Below, piece after piece: positions 61,374-64,000 of a DNA stretch of 64,000 nucleotides. The translations under genes were made by a program, and so were the position numbers. The notes below the pieces were generated by a model. That model was not told where the DNA came from. It was given only the letters and a program-made list of their open reading frames with translations, and did no database searches. The DNA is from Clostridium sp. chh4-2. Its GTDB lineage: Bacteria; Bacillota; Clostridia; Lachnospirales; Lachnospiraceae. The DNA is taken from the NCBI RefSeq assembly GCF_002899675.1, contig NZ_PKUU01000030.1:1-64000 (forward strand), written 5' to 3'. The first letter of the stretch is position 1, and the number at the start of each line of letters is the position of its first letter.

Positions 61374-62765
61374 TTAAATATACAGGAACAGAACTCCCAC
61401 GATAAACAGATAGATACAATATACCGTAGTATAATACATGGATTTTAAAGGATCTACTTTTTTCTGCAAAATTGATGCAACCAGACCTGCGATGACAAAT
61501 GTATTGAGATCCGCCGGCGGAAGGCCCTGGCCCGCAGCTGCCAAATGGGCGCTGGCCACCGCCGCATGTACGGGAGTAACCCCGGCTGCAATCCAGGAAG
61601 GTCCGATAATCGGCGTTAATAGCGTCTGAGATGTACTTTGAGCTCCCATAATCATACCCGCCAGCACCAGAGATGCACTTCCCCCCATTTTAAGCAGGGT
61701 GGCATTTAAACCGGCTGCCCAGGCTGCAATCACATCCAGCTGTCCGCCGACGGTGAACGCGCCCAGGAAAAAACCGGCCGCAATCTGTATCATGACGCTG
61801 CCCTGAACATTTCGAAATGCCTTCAAAAGCTTCTCAAATGCGTTCACTCTTAGTTTGGGATACATCACATAGGATACCGCAATGGAAATCAGCAGGGACA
61901 GCACGATATTGTTCGTCAGCGTCCCCACAATTTTAATCTTTTTAAATGCCTGATAGAAATTCCCTTCACCAAACGGAATCTGTTTCAGCAGCCAGCCGGG
62001 AATGTCAAATGCAATCGTCGGAATGCTGTTTATCATAATAATTACAATCAGTACCGCAAGAGGTATTAAAGTTTTCCATTCCCGCTTTAATATGGCGGCG
62101 GCGGATTCCTGCGGAATCAGATGGGCCGGCATGGAATATCGTTTTCCTATATAGACCTTACAGAAAAAGAGGCTGATAAAAACCAGGCCAATTCCCACGG
62201 TAATATAGCTGATCTGAATAACCGGCATTGGATCGATTCCGATAATTCCGGCTGCCACGTTAACTGCGTTGGAGATAGGAGGCATGATCGCTCCCATGGA
62301 ACCGCCGGTCACGATGGTCGCGCAGATCAGTTCCGGGGAAAGCCCCATATCGTCCAGCGCCGGAACGATCAGCATACCGATCACGGCGCCTACGGCCGCC
62401 ACGGTTCCCAGCATGGAACCGCCCATATAAAGAGCCAGCAAAACGGCCAGCACCAGACCCTGAGGCGTATGGCCGAACAGCGCACGCAGCACATTCAAAA
62501 CGGTCTGCATGGCCCCTGTCTCAATCTGAAGCATGGAAAAGAAAGATCCGAAAATGACGATCCATATGATAAAAGCCACCCGGTTCAGACCGTCGATCCA
62601 CGGGTTAATCCACTGAACCGGATTATACACGCCCCCAAACACCATAGCTAAAATACCCGCACCGAAAAATGCGGCCAGAAGCCTTCCTCCAATCAGAGGG
62701 ATTTTTTTGCAAATACTGATTATAATTAAAAATAAGACCGGAACTATCACAATATACATACTCAT
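61374..62765 (-). CDS. DctM/IT-superfamily permease
   Basis: 463 aa, ~12 membrane helices. The motif GGSMLGTVAAVGAVIGMLIV followed by GGSMGAIMPPISNAVN resembles the first half-motif of TRAP large permeases, repeated in the second half as MGAQSTSQTLLTP. No DctP or DctQ gene is beside it, so it may work as a secondary ion-coupled transporter of an organic acid. It starts 20 bp after the DUF3604 gene and probably shares its message. Confidence 0.75.
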   Translation of the reverse strand: MSMYIVIVPVLFLIIISICKKIPLIGGRLLAAFFGAGILAMVFGGVYNPVQWINPWIDGLNRVAFIIWIVIFGSFFSMLQIETGAMQTVLNVLRALFGHTPQGLVLAVLLALYMGGSMLGTVAAVGAVIGMLIVPALDDMGLSPELICATIVTGGSMGAIMPPISNAVNVAAGIIGIDPMPVIQISYITVGIGLVFISLFFCKVYIGKRYSMPAHLIPQESAAAILKREWKTLIPLAVLIVIIMINSIPTIAFDIPGWLLKQIPFGEGNFYQAFKKIKIVGTLTNNIVLSLLISIAVSYVMYPKLRVNAFEKLLKAFRNVQGSVMIQIAAGFFLGAFTVGGQLDVIAAWAAGLNATLLKMGGSASLVLAGMIMGAQSTSQTLLTPIIGPSWIAAGVTPVHAAVASAHLAAAGQGLPPADLNTFVIAGLVASILQKKVDPLKSMYYTTVYCIYLFIVGVLFLYI

Positions 62766-62785
62766 CCACCTTCTTTCCGCCTTAT

Positions 62786-64000
62786 CTAGCCTCTGTTAAC
62801 AAACACAGGGGAAGACCATGCCGCATTGCCGTTATCCTGTGTCACTTTAACCCAGTACGCGTGTTCTCCGGAAAGTTCTTCCAGTTTATATTCAAGAGAA
62901 ACCGATCTCTTTACAACTTTTTCTTCTTCAGAAGCAATTCTTCGGTTTGCCCGTTCAAATTCCACCGTCAGATTCTCTCCGCCCATAGAAAAGCTCATCT
63001 TTTTCTCATAGATATCCTTGAGGTTCACACTGACGCTGCCCCGCTCCGTACAGAAATCAAGAACCGTGCTGTCATCCCCGTCCACAGTCAGGTAAAGTCC
63101 GTCATAATCTCCCGATGTGGAGGACACCCATTTCACGAATTTATCGGAACACTGTTTAATCCCCTGGTCATTTCTGTCAAAAGCATATTCCGATGCCTCC
63201 AAAAGCCTTCCGTTTCTCACATACAAATCCCCATTCCAGGAAGCCGATTTGTTGCGCCCGCGCCTCATTACGCCGCTCCAACGCACACGGATTCTCTTTT
63301 CGTCCTTTTCCTGCAAATCCAAATCTGCCACCAGACGGTCCCAGTCATATATCTTCACATTGTCGAGCGGATAGGTACCGGATGCATCCAGGCAAAGCAC
63401 CAATTCTTCCCTGCTGTCAAACTCCTCACCCATGCGATGCCCATTGACCAATACGTTCATATAGACCCGGTCAAAGGCAGACGCATAACATCTTCTGGAC
63501 CGTATAGCCTCCCACACGCTTTCCTTCGTCAGATCTTTTGCAAATACTCCTGTAAATCCGGATGCCACGTCAAACGCACTGGATGCTGATTTTCCATTTC
63601 CGCTCAACGGATAAGAAAGTCCCGGACGGCAGGTATGGTCATCACTGGTTGCAATAAATCCCACCTTCATCCTGCGCTTCATAGCCTCCATAGCAAACCA
63701 TTCAAAGGTTCCGTGATGAGAATGTATCTCAATTACGCTGGAAAACGCCGGATTGAAGAAATCCAGGTTGCCATATCTTCCGCCAATATGCGGAATCAGC
63801 ATCACATCATCTCTTCCCGCAAAGATATCCCAGAGTTCCGAAACAGGGCTTGCATTCCTGCCGGAATCCACATTCTCATTGGCCGTCCAGTTGCTGCTGG
63901 GGTAGAAATGCTCGTTATCGCCTTTGAAAAAAACGTTATTATCTCCTCCCAAAGGGGTAATTCCCGACCATTCATATCCTAAAAATACCAGAAACTTGTT
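62786..64000 (-). CDS. DUF3604-family protein, 5' end beyond window
   Basis: The frame stays open to the window edge (FLVFLGYEWSGITPLGGDNN), so the start lies outside; ~404 residues are visible. GYEWSG...GGDNNVFF, LIPHIGGRYGN, VIEIHSHHGTFEWF and TSDDHTCRPGL are PHP-like metal-site motifs of DUF3604. A beta-rich C-terminus follows. Members are putative hydrolases, in some cases near arylsulfatase or sugar genes. The permease downstream may bring in the substrate. Confidence 0.85.
   Translation of the reverse strand, partial: NKFLVFLGYEWSGITPLGGDNNVFFKGDNEHFYPSSNWTANENVDSGRNASPVSELWDIFAGRDDVMLIPHIGGRYGNLDFFNPAFSSVIEIHSHHGTFEWFAMEAMKRRMKVGFIATSDDHTCRPGLSYPLSGNGKSASSAFDVASGFTGVFAKDLTKESVWEAIRSRRCYASAFDRVYMNVLVNGHRMGEEFDSREELVLCLDASGTYPLDNVKIYDWDRLVADLDLQEKDEKRIRVRWSGVMRRGRNKSASWNGDLYVRNGRLLEASEYAFDRNDQGIKQCSDKFVKWVSSTSGDYDGLYLTVDGDDSTVLDFCTERGSVSVNLKDIYEKKMSFSMGGENLTVEFERANRRIASEEEKVVKRSVSLEYKLEELSGEHAYWVKVTQDNGNAAWSSPVFVNRG

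Noticed and set aside
1..64000. tRNA, rRNA, CRISPR arrays, prophage or transposase genes
   Set aside because: Looked for by eye; no cloverleaf, regularly spaced repeat array, integrase or transposase was seen.

Overview
The window looks like chromosome of a gut Lachnospiraceae-type Firmicute (Clostridium / Hungatella / Enterocloster group). Support comes from moderate GC with AT-rich intergenic DNA, strong AGGAGG ribosome sites, CUT1 sugar ABC transporters without their own ATPase, YesM/YesN-type regulators, a THF riboswitch on folT, and a VanZ / M29 aminopeptidase neighbourhood. The species call is inference.

Layout. 1-690: no credible protein gene; one full and one truncated copy of a large hairpin element plus a 43-bp tandem repeat. 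693-16309: a glycosaminoglycan-type locus (lipoprotein binding protein, two permeases, GH88 unsaturated glucuronyl hydrolase, heparinase II/III-like lyase, GH2 beta-glucuronidase, and a LysR regulator with two DNA-binding domains). A divergent YesM/YesN two-component system and a second heparinase-like enzyme complete it. The enzymes lack signal peptides, so imported oligosaccharides are probably cleaved in the cytoplasm. 16383-19033: TPR-MORN lipoprotein and a HEAT-repeat/methyltransferase fusion. 19201-26466: split UxaA-type dehydratase with divergent LysR, purine permease and 8-oxoguanine deaminase behind a structured leader, and a serine hydrolase. 26487-32322: sucrose phosphorylase, LacI regulator and a second ABC importer. 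32757-36325: purE-purM-purN-purD. 36506-39360: M29 aminopeptidase, small membrane protein, VanZ. 39423-42917: pyrF-pyrK-pyrD-pyrE plus an unlisted 49-residue membrane protein. 42982-49379: nitroreductase, pepF, lrgAB, GNAT, small alarmone synthetase, D-amino acid aminotransferase. 49776-55031: PhzF, unknown protein, AraC/GyrI-like regulator, a MATE exporter behind a leader peptide and intrinsic terminator, and a YhcG nuclease. 55255-61072: second full hairpin element, Mrp ATPase, HD protein, an LCP/LytTR/AgrC-like operon, and folT under a THF riboswitch. 61374-64000: DctM-like permease and a DUF3604 gene that runs off the right edge.

The most unusual items are (i) a family of ~350-nt hairpin elements, two complete and one cut by the window edge, whose stems differ in sequence but stay paired while internal loops are conserved, which suggests an undescribed structured RNA; (ii) a leader peptide, internal hairpin and terminator upstream of the MATE pump, which looks like ribosome-sensing attenuation; (iii) the tandem-HTH LysR protein; and (iv) an unidentified structured leader upstream of the purine-salvage pair.
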